NCBI GenBank assembly: GCA_002336855.1
Contig: DDEV01000010.1
Span: 1-33,839 of the forward strand
Direction of reading: 5' to 3'
From: Leucobacter sp. UBA1945
GTDB lineage: Bacteria > Actinomycetota > Actinomycetes > Actinomycetales > Microbacteriaceae
DNA length: 33,839 nucleotides
Below the pieces are notes generated by a model that saw nothing but the letters and a program-made list of their open reading frames with translations, was not told the origin of the DNA and searched no databases. Numbering within the stretch: position 1 is the stretch's first letter; each line of letters starts with the position of its first letter. This document shows, piece after piece, positions 13,806-21,843 of the stretch. Position numbers and translations under genes: made by a program.

Positions 13806-14357
13806 CTACTTGCTTTCTGAGCGGCCGGGTTCGGCGCTCACGTCTTTTTCTTCGGCCAGCAACCCGGCCAGCGCAGCCCACCGCGGATCAACCACGGCAG
13901 ACTCAGCTGCAGCCTCGGCATCGCGCATCTCGCCGGTCTCGGGGTCGAGACCGGGGCAATCTGGGCGGCACACAGGCTGAAACGGCAGTGCAAGCACTAC
14001 CGCGTCTCGGAGCGGGGGTTCAAGATTCACGTGATCACCGTGAACCCCATACTCTTCGGCCTCCGTAGGAGTATACGCGAAAAGCTCTTGAAATTCGACT
14101 CGAAACGGTGAGGTGAACTCTTTGAGGCACCGACCGCACTGCGCGTGCATCGTCGTGTGCACCTCTACCGAGGCCAGAATGCCCTCGTGCACCGACTCGA
14201 GGCGCACGTCGAGATCGATGTTTTCGCCCTCATGCACTGACGCAAGACCCTCACCAAACGCCTCTGGCGCGGCGAAGCTGCGCTCGCGCTCGCGCATTTC
14301 ACCGGGACGGTTGTAGATGTCACGAATGTTTTCTTCGTATACGCGCATGCTGGTCAC
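13806..14357 (-). CDS. yceD: DUF177 / YceD family protein
   Basis: This is a YceD-family (DUF177) protein, nearly always found beside rpmF and thought to act in large-subunit rRNA maturation or accumulation. It has about 183 residues from the GTG at 14357, or 180 from the ATG at 14348. The core is IRDIYNRPGEMRERERSF...VHTTMHAQCGRCLKEFTSPFRVEFQELFAY. Two cysteine pairs, Cys74/Cys77 and Cys130/Cys134 (CRPDCPGLDPETG), look like a metal site. The open frame extends to 14480, but that part does not resemble the family. The GTG at 14357 is preferred because a TACGCT hexamer lies 6 nt upstream. Confidence 0.9.
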   Translation of the reverse strand: MTSMRVYEENIRDIYNRPGEMRERERSFAAPEAFGEGLASVHEGENIDLDVRLESVHEGILASVEVHTTMHAQCGRCLKEFTSPFRVEFQELFAYTPTEAEEYGVHGDHVNLEPPLRDAVVLALPFQPVCRPDCPGLDPETGEMRDAEAAAESAVVDPRWAALAGLLAEEKDVSAEPGRSESK

Positions 14358-14369
14358 CGATACAGCGTA
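14358..14369 (-). promoter_or_regulatory. -10 element of a leaderless GTG start (yceD operon)
   Basis: On the minus strand TACGCT (14369-14364) plus the 6-nt spacer GTATCG leads to the GTG at 14357. It would drive yceD-rpmF-rnc-mutM. Confidence 0.5.
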
Positions 14370-14559
14370 GCCGATGCAGCTGAGAGCGCGCCCTGCCGCA
14401 CGCTTCAGCCGGCGGCAGGTATCGATTGCATAACCCGCACGCGATTCACAGCAGGCTTGCCGCCGCGCCTCGGCCCGCACACCTAAGCTTTTCGAACAAT
14501 AGCCCGAACGTCAGCCCACCCTTGCGGTCGCTAGCACCGCCCTGCGCGAAGGAGACACC

Positions 14560-15627
14560 ATGCAACCGACACTCGCAAAGCACACGAGAATCGCCGTGGC
14601 GACCGCTGCAGTTCTGCTCACGGTTCCGCTCGCCGCCTGCTCCATGCAGAACGACTCGGGGAGCTACGTGCCCGCAAGGTCGCTGGACGGCGGAGCATCC
14701 GACTACTCGAGCGTCGAAGCCGCGCAGAATGATGCCAGCAATCCGCTCGCCCCGAACACCGGCGGCGCGAACATGTCGAGAGAAGAAGCCCTAGCGTCTG
14801 CGGGGCAAGCGACGTCGAATAATGCGAAGCGTTCGGTGATCACGACCGGCAGCGTCACCATCGAGGTCAAGGATCCTCAGAGCGCCGTCGAAGAGGCCAC
14901 CAAGGTGGCCGAGTCGCTCGGCGGGCGTATCGAGGCCCAATCCCTCAGCAACACCGGCGCAGGAGGCGCGGAGGGCGCGAGCCTCACGGTGCGCGTGCCG
15001 CAGGACAAGCTCACCGAGGCGCTCGACTCGCTCGGCGGGCTCGGCAACGTGCTCGACCAGAGCATCACTGCCGACGATGTCACCGCCCAGCACGTCGATC
15101 TGCAGGCCCGCGTCGAAGCGCTCGAGAGCTCGGTGGCTCGCCTCACCGAGCTGATGGCTGGCTCGGCGACGACGAGCGAACTCATCGAGGCAGAGTCGGC
15201 GCTGTCGGCACGCCAGGCAGAGCTCGACAGCCTCAAGGCTCAGCTGGGCATGCTCGAGGGTCAGGTTGAGGAAGCGACCGTCTGGGTGTCATTTACCACG
15301 CCGAGCGCGGCAATTCCGGGCGGCCCGTCTAACTTCTGGGAAGGCCTGCTCGCGGGCCTGAGCTCGCTTACCGCCGCCGGAGCCGGCGCGCTCGTGCTGC
15401 TCGGCATCCTGCTGCCGTGGCTCGTCATCGCGGCGATCATCACCTTCGCGGTGATTCTGCTCGTGCGCGCGGGCAAGCGCCGCCGTGCGGCGAAGCGTGC
15501 ACAGTTCGGCGGGCAACAGGCGCACCCGCAGCAGGCAGCGCAGCAGCAGGCACCCATGGCCGAGATGCAGGCGCAGGCGGCCACGGAAGTGGCACCGCCC
15601 ACAGTGCCGCCTACTCCGATGCTGTAA
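14560..15627 (+). CDS. DUF4349 lipoprotein
   Basis: This is a 355-residue DUF4349-family protein. The N-terminal signal ends in a lipobox (LAAC, Cys27), so it should be a lipoprotein on the outer side of the membrane. Residues about 92-170 (SVITTGSVTIEVKDPQSAVEEATKVAESLGGRIEAQS...LTVRVPQDKLTEALDSLGGLGNV) are the DUF4349 core. A coiled coil follows at about 178-236 (HVDLQARVEALESSVARLTELM...ELDSLKAQLGMLEGQVEEA). Then come one transmembrane helix (about 275-302), a basic stop (GKRRRAAKR) and a Gln/Ala-rich cytoplasmic tail. The ATG has the ribosome site GAAGGAGA. Its 3' end overlaps the convergent M20 gene by 17 bp. Function is unknown. Confidence 0.92.
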   Translation: MQPTLAKHTRIAVATAAVLLTVPLAACSMQNDSGSYVPARSLDGGASDYSSVEAAQNDASNPLAPNTGGANMSREEALASAGQATSNNAKRSVITTGSVTIEVKDPQSAVEEATKVAESLGGRIEAQSLSNTGAGGAEGASLTVRVPQDKLTEALDSLGGLGNVLDQSITADDVTAQHVDLQARVEALESSVARLTELMAGSATTSELIEAESALSARQAELDSLKAQLGMLEGQVEEATVWVSFTTPSAAIPGGPSNFWEGLLAGLSSLTAAGAGALVLLGILLPWLVIAAIITFAVILLVRAGKRRRAAKRAQFGGQQAHPQQAAQQQAPMAEMQAQAATEVAPPTVPPTPML

Positions 15628-16870
15628 CGAGCGCTCCGGCGGCGAGCCTACGAACGACCCCCGTGAGGTGGTTGACGCCGGCCACGAGGTCTTCGTCGCG
15701 CGTGAACTCGTTCAGGTTGTGCGACACACCGTTCACGCTCGGTACGAAGAGCATCACCGTCGGCACCGTGTCTTTCATGTTCGTCGAGTCGTGGCCAGCG
15801 ACCGTCATCACGCGATCGTGGGTCAGGCCGAGTTCGACCGCGACCTCGCGCGCAAGCTCGACGCCGCTCTCGGGGTACGGGTTCTGATCCCAGCTGTGCT
15901 CGGCAACCACCTCGATGCTCACGCGATCCTCACGCTCAACCCGTTCGATCGTCGCCATGAGCTTCTCGTGCGCCTCGCGAATCACCTCGGCGCTCGGCGA
16001 GCGCAGGTCGAGCAGCAGTCGCGTCTCGCTCGCCACGACGACCGGCGAGTTCGGGTAGACGTTCAGCTCACCACAGGCCGTGTGCAGCGCTTCGGGCTCG
16101 AACTCGTCGACCAGTTCGCGTGCCGCCACCACGAGGCGGGCGGCGCCCAGCAGGGCGTCGCGCCGGTCGGCCATCAGCGTCGATCCGCTATGCGCCTGCT
16201 CGCCGGTGATGCGGAAGTCGTACTTGTGCGCCGCCCAGGTTGCATTCACGAGGCCGATCGTCACCCCGTCTTCTTCCATGCTGCGACCCTGCTGCACGTG
16301 AATCTCGGCGTATGAGGCCACGTCGAGCCCCGCAAACTCGCCTCGCTCGCCGATTGCGTCGAGCGCGTCTCGCACGGTGATGCCGTGCGGGTCGGTGGTG
16401 TCGAGCGTCGTCTCGAGATCGAACTTGCCGGTGAAGACGCCCGAACCCATCATCGAGGGCTTGAACCGCGATCCCTCTTCGTTGAACCAGTTCACGACCG
16501 CGAGGTTGAACTTCGCGTCTGCAGGGTTCGCACGCAGTTCATCGGCTACCCGGAAGCAGGCGTGAGCCGACGCCATCACGCCGTATGCGCCGTCGAAGCG
16601 ACCGGCGGTCGGCTGCGAATCCATGTGCGACCCAGTCACTACGTAAGGTGCCCCCGGCACGAGTTCGAGCAGGCCGAACTGGTTGCCGACCGCGTCGCGG
16701 TGCACCGAGAAGCCGTGCGATTCGAGCAGTTCGGCGAACCACTTGCGCTGCTCGCCGTCGGCGGCGCTTGCCGCCTGGCGCTCGACACCGTTCGTGCCCG
16801 GCACCGCGCCAAACTGCGAGTGAACCGCCCAGTCGGCGAGAAAGGCTTCGTCTCGAGTGTGATCTGTCAT
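15611..16870 (-). CDS. M20-family Zn-dependent amidase (carbamoylase/hydantoinase type)
   Basis: This is a 419-residue enzyme of the group that includes N-carbamoyl-L-amino-acid hydrolase, beta-ureidopropionase and allantoate amidohydrolase. These use two metal ions to release carbon dioxide and ammonia from carbamoyl or ureido groups. The metal ligands are visible as His82 and Asp84 (GSHMDSQP), Asp93 (RFDGAYG), Glu131/Glu132 (NWFNEEGSRFKP), the histidine of YAEIHVQQG, and a late histidine (GVSHNLNEFT). GHDSTNMK and SGSTLM also match the family. The start at 16870 is chosen for the AAGGA ribosome site 6 nt upstream; the frame is open further up but without support. It is the last gene of the MFS-TPP-amidohydrolase operon. 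The exact substrate is unknown. Confidence 0.9.
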   Translation of the reverse strand: MTDHTRDEAFLADWAVHSQFGAVPGTNGVERQAASAADGEQRKWFAELLESHGFSVHRDAVGNQFGLLELVPGAPYVVTGSHMDSQPTAGRFDGAYGVMASAHACFRVADELRANPADAKFNLAVVNWFNEEGSRFKPSMMGSGVFTGKFDLETTLDTTDPHGITVRDALDAIGERGEFAGLDVASYAEIHVQQGRSMEEDGVTIGLVNATWAAHKYDFRITGEQAHSGSTLMADRRDALLGAARLVVAARELVDEFEPEALHTACGELNVYPNSPVVVASETRLLLDLRSPSAEVIREAHEKLMATIERVEREDRVSIEVVAEHSWDQNPYPESGVELAREVAVELGLTHDRVMTVAGHDSTNMKDTVPTVMLFVPSVNGVSHNLNEFTRDEDLVAGVNHLTGVVRRLAAGALVTASE

Positions 16871-16919
16871 GATCGTTCCTTCGGAGTCGTGGGTCGGGGC
16901 GCGGCGGGTACCGACGCTG

Positions 16920-18563
16920 CTAGGCCCGGGAATCGTAGCTGAGGGCGCCGCCGACAATCGTTGCGACGATGTCGAGTTCGGCGATGTTGGGTGCGGTGAT
17001 CGGCGAGGCGGAGAACACCGTGAAGTCGGCGAGCTTGCCTCGTTCGAGGGTGCCCTTGTCGGCGATCTGCCCGGTAGCGCGTGCAGCCCACTCGGTGTGC
17101 GTGCGCAGCGCCTCCTCTGAGGTGATCGCTTCGCCTGCCCCGAGCAGTTTGCCCGAGTCGGTCGTGCGATCGACCGCAGATTGCATGCCGCGACGAATGT
17201 TGTTGTCGGCGACCGGCAGGTCCGAAGACCCGGCGAGGATCATGCCCGCATCGATAATCGAGCGGCCGCGATAGAGCCAATTCTCGCGTTCCACACCAAC
17301 CATGTCGGCCATCTGGTCGCCGATCGGGCCGATGAACCCGGCTTGCGGAGTGACGGCGACGCCGAGGCGGCCGCCGCGCTCGAGCTGGTCGGGACGCGAG
17401 ATGCCGAAGTGTTCGATGCGGCAGGGCACCGCCCGTGCGCCGTACTTCTCGGTCGCCTCTTCGATCAGGTCGAGTGCGAGGTCGATGGCTGCATCGCCGA
17501 TCGCGTGCAGGGCGAGTGGCCAGCCGGCCCGGTACGCCCCGAGGGCGCGCTCACGATAGGTCTCGGGCGCATCGAGCAAGTAGCCGCGGCTGTGATCGTG
17601 CCCGCAGTAGTCTTCGGTGACCGCGGCTGTGGCGCCGAGCAGCGAGCCGTCGAGAAACACCTTCACGTGCCCGAATCGCACCAGGTCGTCGCCGAAGCCA
17701 TAACGAATGCCAAGGTCGAGCCCGGCCCCCTCCCCCTCGTGCGCGAAATCTGCAGCGTGCCCAGTCAGCGGGCGCAGCGCATCCATCGCGGGCATGAGCT
17801 GCGCACGCGCATGCAGGCTGCCCCGGTCTGCGGCCGCCTGATACGCGGCGACCTCGATAGGGCTGTGGCCGATCCAGCCGCCGCCGACGCCGGCCTCAGA
17901 GAAACTGGTGATGCCCTCGGCCGCGTAGCGCGAGGTCGCGGCATCGAGCGCCGAGACGAGCTGCTCGGTCGAGTACGGCAGCAGCAGCGCCTGCACGAGC
18001 CCCTGCGCCGCCTCTTCGACGAGCCCGGTCGGGGCTCCCGATGCGTCACGCACCACTACCCCGCCTGTCGGGTTCTCGAAGCCTGAATCGAGTGCGCCGA
18101 CGAGTCTCAGCGTCGCCGTATTCGTGATCGAGGCGTGCCCCGAGGTGTGCCGCAGGTAGAGCGGCCTGTCACCCGTGAGCTCGTCGAGCTTCGCAATGTC
18201 AGGAAACTCGCCGCCGTGGTGCGCCTGGTTGAACCCGGTGCCGTGCACCCATGCGTCGGGATCGCCCGCGAGTTCGGCGACCTTTGCTTCGATCATGCCG
18301 TAGAGCTCGTCGAGGCCGCGCGCCTGGCTCAGGTCGATTGCCCCGAGCCCGAGCCCCCACCAGGCGGTGTGGCAGTGCGCGTCGATGAGCCCCGGCGTCA
18401 CGGTGGCCTCACCGAAGTCGAGAGTGCGGTCGGCTTCGACGCCGTCGAGCTCACGGTCGAAGCCGACGATGCGGCCGCCTTCGACGCCGACTGCGGTTGC
18501 TACGGGGCGAGATTCATCGAGGGTGAGGATCTCGCGAGCCCTGACGATCAAATCGATCTTCAT
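16920..18563 (-). CDS. YtcJ-like amidohydrolase
   Basis: This is a 547-residue amidohydrolase-3 (YtcJ-like) enzyme of the metal-dependent TIM-barrel hydrolase superfamily, likely to hydrolyse an amide or cyclic C-N bond. The metal motif is DAHCHT at residues 61-66 (His63, His65). VKVFLDGSLLG carries the conserved lysine region, then LHAIGDAAIDLALD, CRIEHFGIS and the C-terminal aspartate in AGSSDLPVADNN. The end has the usual small beta-sandwich (KGTLERGKLADFTVFSASPI). It overlaps the upstream thiamine-diphosphate enzyme gene by 4 nt (ATGA), so the two are translated together, and it lies 49 nt before the M20 amidase gene. Substrate unknown; a nitrogenous ring or acyl amide fits the neighbours. 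Confidence 0.9.
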   Translation of the reverse strand: MKIDLIVRAREILTLDESRPVATAVGVEGGRIVGFDRELDGVEADRTLDFGEATVTPGLIDAHCHTAWWGLGLGAIDLSQARGLDELYGMIEAKVAELAGDPDAWVHGTGFNQAHHGGEFPDIAKLDELTGDRPLYLRHTSGHASITNTATLRLVGALDSGFENPTGGVVVRDASGAPTGLVEEAAQGLVQALLLPYSTEQLVSALDAATSRYAAEGITSFSEAGVGGGWIGHSPIEVAAYQAAADRGSLHARAQLMPAMDALRPLTGHAADFAHEGEGAGLDLGIRYGFGDDLVRFGHVKVFLDGSLLGATAAVTEDYCGHDHSRGYLLDAPETYRERALGAYRAGWPLALHAIGDAAIDLALDLIEEATEKYGARAVPCRIEHFGISRPDQLERGGRLGVAVTPQAGFIGPIGDQMADMVGVERENWLYRGRSIIDAGMILAGSSDLPVADNNIRRGMQSAVDRTTDSGKLLGAGEAITSEEALRTHTEWAARATGQIADKGTLERGKLADFTVFSASPITAPNIAELDIVATIVGGALSYDSRA

Positions 18564-20242
18564 GCGCGTGCACCCTTCGCGCTCAGCTCTGCATCTGCAG
18601 GCACGTCGCTGCTCGCAGGCGGCATCACCGTGTCAGGAATAATGACGTGAATGAGCGCCGCAGAGTCGGCAGCGAGCGCACGATCGAGCGCCGGGCCGAA
18701 CTCGGCCGTCGTCTCGACGCGCTCGCCGTGGCCACCGAAAGAGCGCATGAGCGCCGCGAAATCAGGGTTGGCCATGCGCGTGCCAGACGGGCGACCCGGG
18801 TAGTGCTTTTCTTGGTGCTGCACGATCGTGCCGTAGATGCTGTTGTCGACTACGATCATGACCGGCTTGCCGCCGTGAGCGACTGCGGTCGCGATCTCTT
18901 GGCCATTCATGAGAAAGTCGCCGTCGCCGCAGACCGCGACGGCGGTGCGGTTCGGAAAGATGAGCGACGCGGCAACCGCGGCGGGCACCGCGAGGCCCAT
19001 GGCCCCGTTGCGTGCGCCGACAAGGCTCGCGGGCGTCGCGTGCTTCACGAAGCGGTGCGCCCAGATGGTTGCATTGCCCGCGCCGAAGGTGAGCACAGCC
19101 TGGCCCGCGAGGCGGTTGTCGAGCTCACCGAAGGCGATGCCGAGATCCATCGCCTGTGCCTCGCCGCTGATCGAGGCATCGGCTCGGTGGGCCTCGGTGC
19201 GACGCTGTGCTTCTGCTCGACCTTCCATCCACGCGTCGTCGCGCGAACCACGAGCGGCTGCCGGGTCGGCTGCGGCGAGCGCGGCGACGAAGGTCGCAGG
19301 GGTCGCGAGCGTGTGGCGATCGATGCGGCCTGAGTGCATGACCGCGTTCGGGTCTGCGGTGATCAGCACGGTTTCGGCGTCGAAGCCCTTGGTGTAGCCG
19401 TCGCTCAGCACGTCGGCCCTGCCGCACCCGACGAACACCAGCAGATCAGCGTCGCCGTAGCCCGCGGCAACCGCGTCAGTGCGACCGTAGCCGAGCCACC
19501 CGGCCCAGGCCTTCCCCTCATGCGGCACTGCGTCGTAGGCCCGCCAATCGGCGAACACGGGCACGCCGGCGCGCTCGGCGAACGCGAGCAGTTCACGCCC
19601 CTCACCGCCCTGCCAGCCGTCACCCCCGACGACGAACGCGGGTCGCTCGGCGCGGGCGAGCCGCGCGGTGAGATCCTCGATCTCACCCTGGCTCGGAACC
19701 GGAGCTGCCGGCGCGATCGCTGGCGCGGCGTCGCGATCAACCTGTCGCATGAGCAGGTCTTCGGGCAGACCGATGACTACCGGCCCCGGGCGGCCCGTGG
19801 CGGCGATGCGCATGGCTTCGGCCACGAGCTCTCCGGCACGAGCAGGGTCGTCGATCGTCATCACGCGCTTGGCAGTCGAGCCGAACCAGCCCGTCAGGCT
19901 GAACTCCTGAAACGCCTCACGCTCGCGGTCATGCACGGGCACGAGGCCGACGAAGAGCAGCATCGCGGTGGCGTCTTGCCATGCGGTGTGAATCGCGATC
20001 ATCGCGTTGGCGGCGCCCGGGCCGCGCGTCACCATCGCGATGCCTGGCAGACCCGTCAGCCGACCCTCAGCGAGCGCCATGAAGCCCGCGCCGCCCTCCT
20101 GACGACAGACGACGGTCTCAATGCCAGAGTCGTGCAGGCCATCGAGCACGTCGAGGTAGCTCTCGCCCGGAACCGCGTACACACGCTTCACTCCGTGCGC
20201 CTCAAGCGTGCGAACGATGAGATGACCGGCTGACTGCAACAT
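18560..20242 (-). CDS. Thiamine-diphosphate-dependent enzyme (acetolactate synthase-like)
   Basis: This is a 560-residue enzyme with the full three-domain layout of the acetolactate synthase/benzoylformate decarboxylase family. The N-terminal pyrimidine domain has the catalytic Glu49 (VCRQEGGAGFMALAEGR). The middle domain spans about 185-330. The C-terminal pyrophosphate domain has the motif GDGDF at 439-443 with Asn467 (DNSIYG) downstream. It should decarboxylate or ligate a 2-keto acid or a related compound. True biosynthetic acetolactate synthase is unlikely because no regulatory subunit gene (ilvN) or ilvC is near and the partners are catabolic. The ATG has the ribosome site AAAGGA. It lies 111 nt downstream of the transporter gene, with a GC-rich hairpin between them, and is 4-nt coupled to the amidohydrolase. 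Confidence 0.9.
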   Translation of the reverse strand: MLQSAGHLIVRTLEAHGVKRVYAVPGESYLDVLDGLHDSGIETVVCRQEGGAGFMALAEGRLTGLPGIAMVTRGPGAANAMIAIHTAWQDATAMLLFVGLVPVHDREREAFQEFSLTGWFGSTAKRVMTIDDPARAGELVAEAMRIAATGRPGPVVIGLPEDLLMRQVDRDAAPAIAPAAPVPSQGEIEDLTARLARAERPAFVVGGDGWQGGEGRELLAFAERAGVPVFADWRAYDAVPHEGKAWAGWLGYGRTDAVAAGYGDADLLVFVGCGRADVLSDGYTKGFDAETVLITADPNAVMHSGRIDRHTLATPATFVAALAAADPAAARGSRDDAWMEGRAEAQRRTEAHRADASISGEAQAMDLGIAFGELDNRLAGQAVLTFGAGNATIWAHRFVKHATPASLVGARNGAMGLAVPAAVAASLIFPNRTAVAVCGDGDFLMNGQEIATAVAHGGKPVMIVVDNSIYGTIVQHQEKHYPGRPSGTRMANPDFAALMRSFGGHGERVETTAEFGPALDRALAADSAALIHVIIPDTVMPPASSDVPADAELSAKGARA

Positions 20243-20293
20243 TTAGGGTGTTCCTTTCGAGAACTGAACTCTGGCCTGCGAGAGAAATGCCTC

Positions 20294-20326
20294 GGCGGGT
20301 GGGTGGGGTCCCCCTCCCCACCCGCC
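20294..20326 (-). other. GC-rich stem-loop between transporter and enzyme genes
   Basis: The arms at 20294-20303 (GGCGGGTGGG) and 20317-20326 (CCCACCCGCC) form a perfect 10-bp stem that can be extended inside by further G-C pairs. It lies between the stop of the MHS transporter and the start of the thiamine-diphosphate enzyme in one operon. There is no T run, so it may lower read-through or protect an mRNA end rather than fully terminate. Confidence 0.5.
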
Positions 20327-20353
20327 GACACGGATGCGCCTGAGCGCTAGCGT

Positions 20354-21685
20354 TTAGTGCTTGAAGCCGGGCAGCTTCACGCTCAGCTTCGGGGCGATCG
20401 CACCGGCAAAGGCGGTGAAGAGCGACAGGAAGACGAGCATTGCTGCTGCGGGCCACCAGGCTCCGTCGGTCGAAGCGACGAAACCGGTTGCGAGCAGCGG
20501 AATGAAGCCCGAGATCATGCCTGCGGTGTTCTGTGCAAGACCAACGCCGGTGTAGCGGGTCTTCGCAGGGAACAGGCCGGTCAGCACCGAGCCCGACGCG
20601 GCGTAGGGCAGCGAGAGCGCGGCCACTGCGAGCGTCATCGCGATGACGACGAGCACGGGGTTGCCCGAGCTGAGCATGAGGAAGGCGGGCCATGCGACGA
20701 CTGCCGAGACGATGCCACCCCAGAGGATCACGCGGCTCGCGCCGAACTTGGTGCCGAGCTGGCCGCCCCAGAGCAGCACGAAGATCTCGACGAATGCGGC
20801 GACCATGCTGCCGAGCAGCAGCAGCGAGGGGCTGTAGCCGAGCACGTTCACGCCGTACCAGACGCAGAACGCGGTCACGAGGTAGAACCCGCCAACGCCG
20901 AGCAGCGCTGCGGCCATACCGACGATGATCTGCTTCCAGCTGTTCTTGAAGGTGGTGAGCACTGGGCTCTTGACGACCTCACCCGACTCTTCGAGCTGGC
21001 GGAAGACCGGCGACTCTTCGAGCTTCGAGCGGATGTAGATGGCGAGGGCCAGCAGCGGCAGCGCGATCAGGAACGGAACTCGCCAGCCCCACGAGTTGAA
21101 GCTGTCCTGCGAGAAGATGAGCGTCATGACGAAGAAGCCACCCGACGAGAGGATCGTGCCGATGGGCGAACCGATCTGCGGGATCGCGGCGTAGCGCGCA
21201 CGCAGGTGCAGCGGGGCGTTTTCAACGACGAGCGTCATTGCGCCCGACCACTCGCCGCCCACGAAGAGGCCCTGCAACACGCGCAGCAGCACGAGCAGAA
21301 TCGGTGCCGCGATGCCGATCGCCGCGTAGGTCGGCAGCATGCCGATGAGGCCGGTGACAATACCGATGCCGATGATCGTGATCATGAGCACCTTGCGGCG
21401 ACCGATGCGGTCGCCCATGCGACCGAAGATGATGCCACCAATCGGGCGGGCGGCGAGACCCACACCGAAGGTCGCGAACGATGCCATCGCTGCAGCGGAC
21501 GCGTTCTCGCTCGTGAAGTACTGCACGTTGAACACCAGCGCTGCAGCGGCCGAGAAGAGGAAGAAGTCGTACCACTCGAGGGCGGTACCGATCAGGGCGC
21601 CGACGGCGACCTTGTTCGCGTCTTTGACGCTCAGCTCTTGAGTCGCGTCATACTCAATCGCCGCGGTAGATGTTGTCTCGCTCAT
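20354..21685 (-). CDS. MFS transporter, metabolite:H+ symporter (MHS) family
   Basis: This is a 443-residue, twelve-helix permease of the major facilitator superfamily, MHS group (ShiA/ProP/KgtP-like), which imports organic acids or small metabolites with protons. The MHS landmark LEWYDFFLF is at residues 36-44. MFS motif A is at 88-98 (GRMGDRIGRRK). FVGGEWSGAM (about 145-154) and WGWRVPFLIA (about 198-207) are also typical. The N-terminus is a 25-residue polar tail. The ATG has a ribosome site (GGAGA) 6 nt upstream. It is the first gene of a four-gene operon and divergent from a PucR-type regulator, so its substrate is probably the inducer or a close relative. The substrate itself cannot be deduced. 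Confidence 0.93.
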   Translation of the reverse strand: MSETTSTAAIEYDATQELSVKDANKVAVGALIGTALEWYDFFLFSAAAALVFNVQYFTSENASAAAMASFATFGVGLAARPIGGIIFGRMGDRIGRRKVLMITIIGIGIVTGLIGMLPTYAAIGIAAPILLVLLRVLQGLFVGGEWSGAMTLVVENAPLHLRARYAAIPQIGSPIGTILSSGGFFVMTLIFSQDSFNSWGWRVPFLIALPLLALAIYIRSKLEESPVFRQLEESGEVVKSPVLTTFKNSWKQIIVGMAAALLGVGGFYLVTAFCVWYGVNVLGYSPSLLLLGSMVAAFVEIFVLLWGGQLGTKFGASRVILWGGIVSAVVAWPAFLMLSSGNPVLVVIAMTLAVAALSLPYAASGSVLTGLFPAKTRYTGVGLAQNTAGMISGFIPLLATGFVASTDGAWWPAAAMLVFLSLFTAFAGAIAPKLSVKLPGFKH

Positions 21686-21817
21686 GTAGCTCTCCGTTGA
21701 GGGATGCGGAATCCGAAAGATAAGGCCATTCGCCGGGCGGCAAAGGCTTACTCACTAGGATCACAGGGAAATCGTCACCATATAGGGATCAATCTGCGCC
21801 AAATTTACCCCAGAGAT

Positions 21818-21831
21818 TGTGCATTTGCACA
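21818..21831. promoter_or_regulatory. Palindromic operator candidate in the regulator/transporter divergent region
   Basis: TGTGCA-TT-TGCACA is a perfect inverted repeat with 6-bp arms. It ends directly before the -10 (TATTCT) of the PucR-family gene, within the 158-bp region shared with the transporter operon. Autoregulation by that PucR protein is the simplest reading. A second copy was not found. Confidence 0.5.
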
Positions 21832-21843
21832 TATTCTAGATGA
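21832..21843 (+). promoter_or_regulatory. -10 element of a leaderless start (PucR-family gene)
   Basis: TATTCT at 21832-21837 ends 6 nt before the ATG at 21844. The inverted repeat lies immediately upstream, so a bound dimer would touch RNA polymerase. Confidence 0.6.

Noticed and set aside
14358..14480. Upstream extension of the yceD frame to an ATG at 14480
   Set aside because: The extra residues are Arg/Cys-rich, unlike the family, and the -10 at 14369-14364 would lie inside the gene.
18560..20242. Calling the TPP enzyme IlvB (acetolactate synthase)
   Set aside because: The fold matches, but no ilvN or ilvC is nearby and all partners are catabolic, so a biosynthetic name is not supported.
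20357..21700. Plus-strand open frame of 447 codons opposite the MFS gene
   Set aside because: The translation is Glu/His/Arg/Asp-rich without domains and mirrors the transmembrane gene on the other strand, which has complete MHS motifs.
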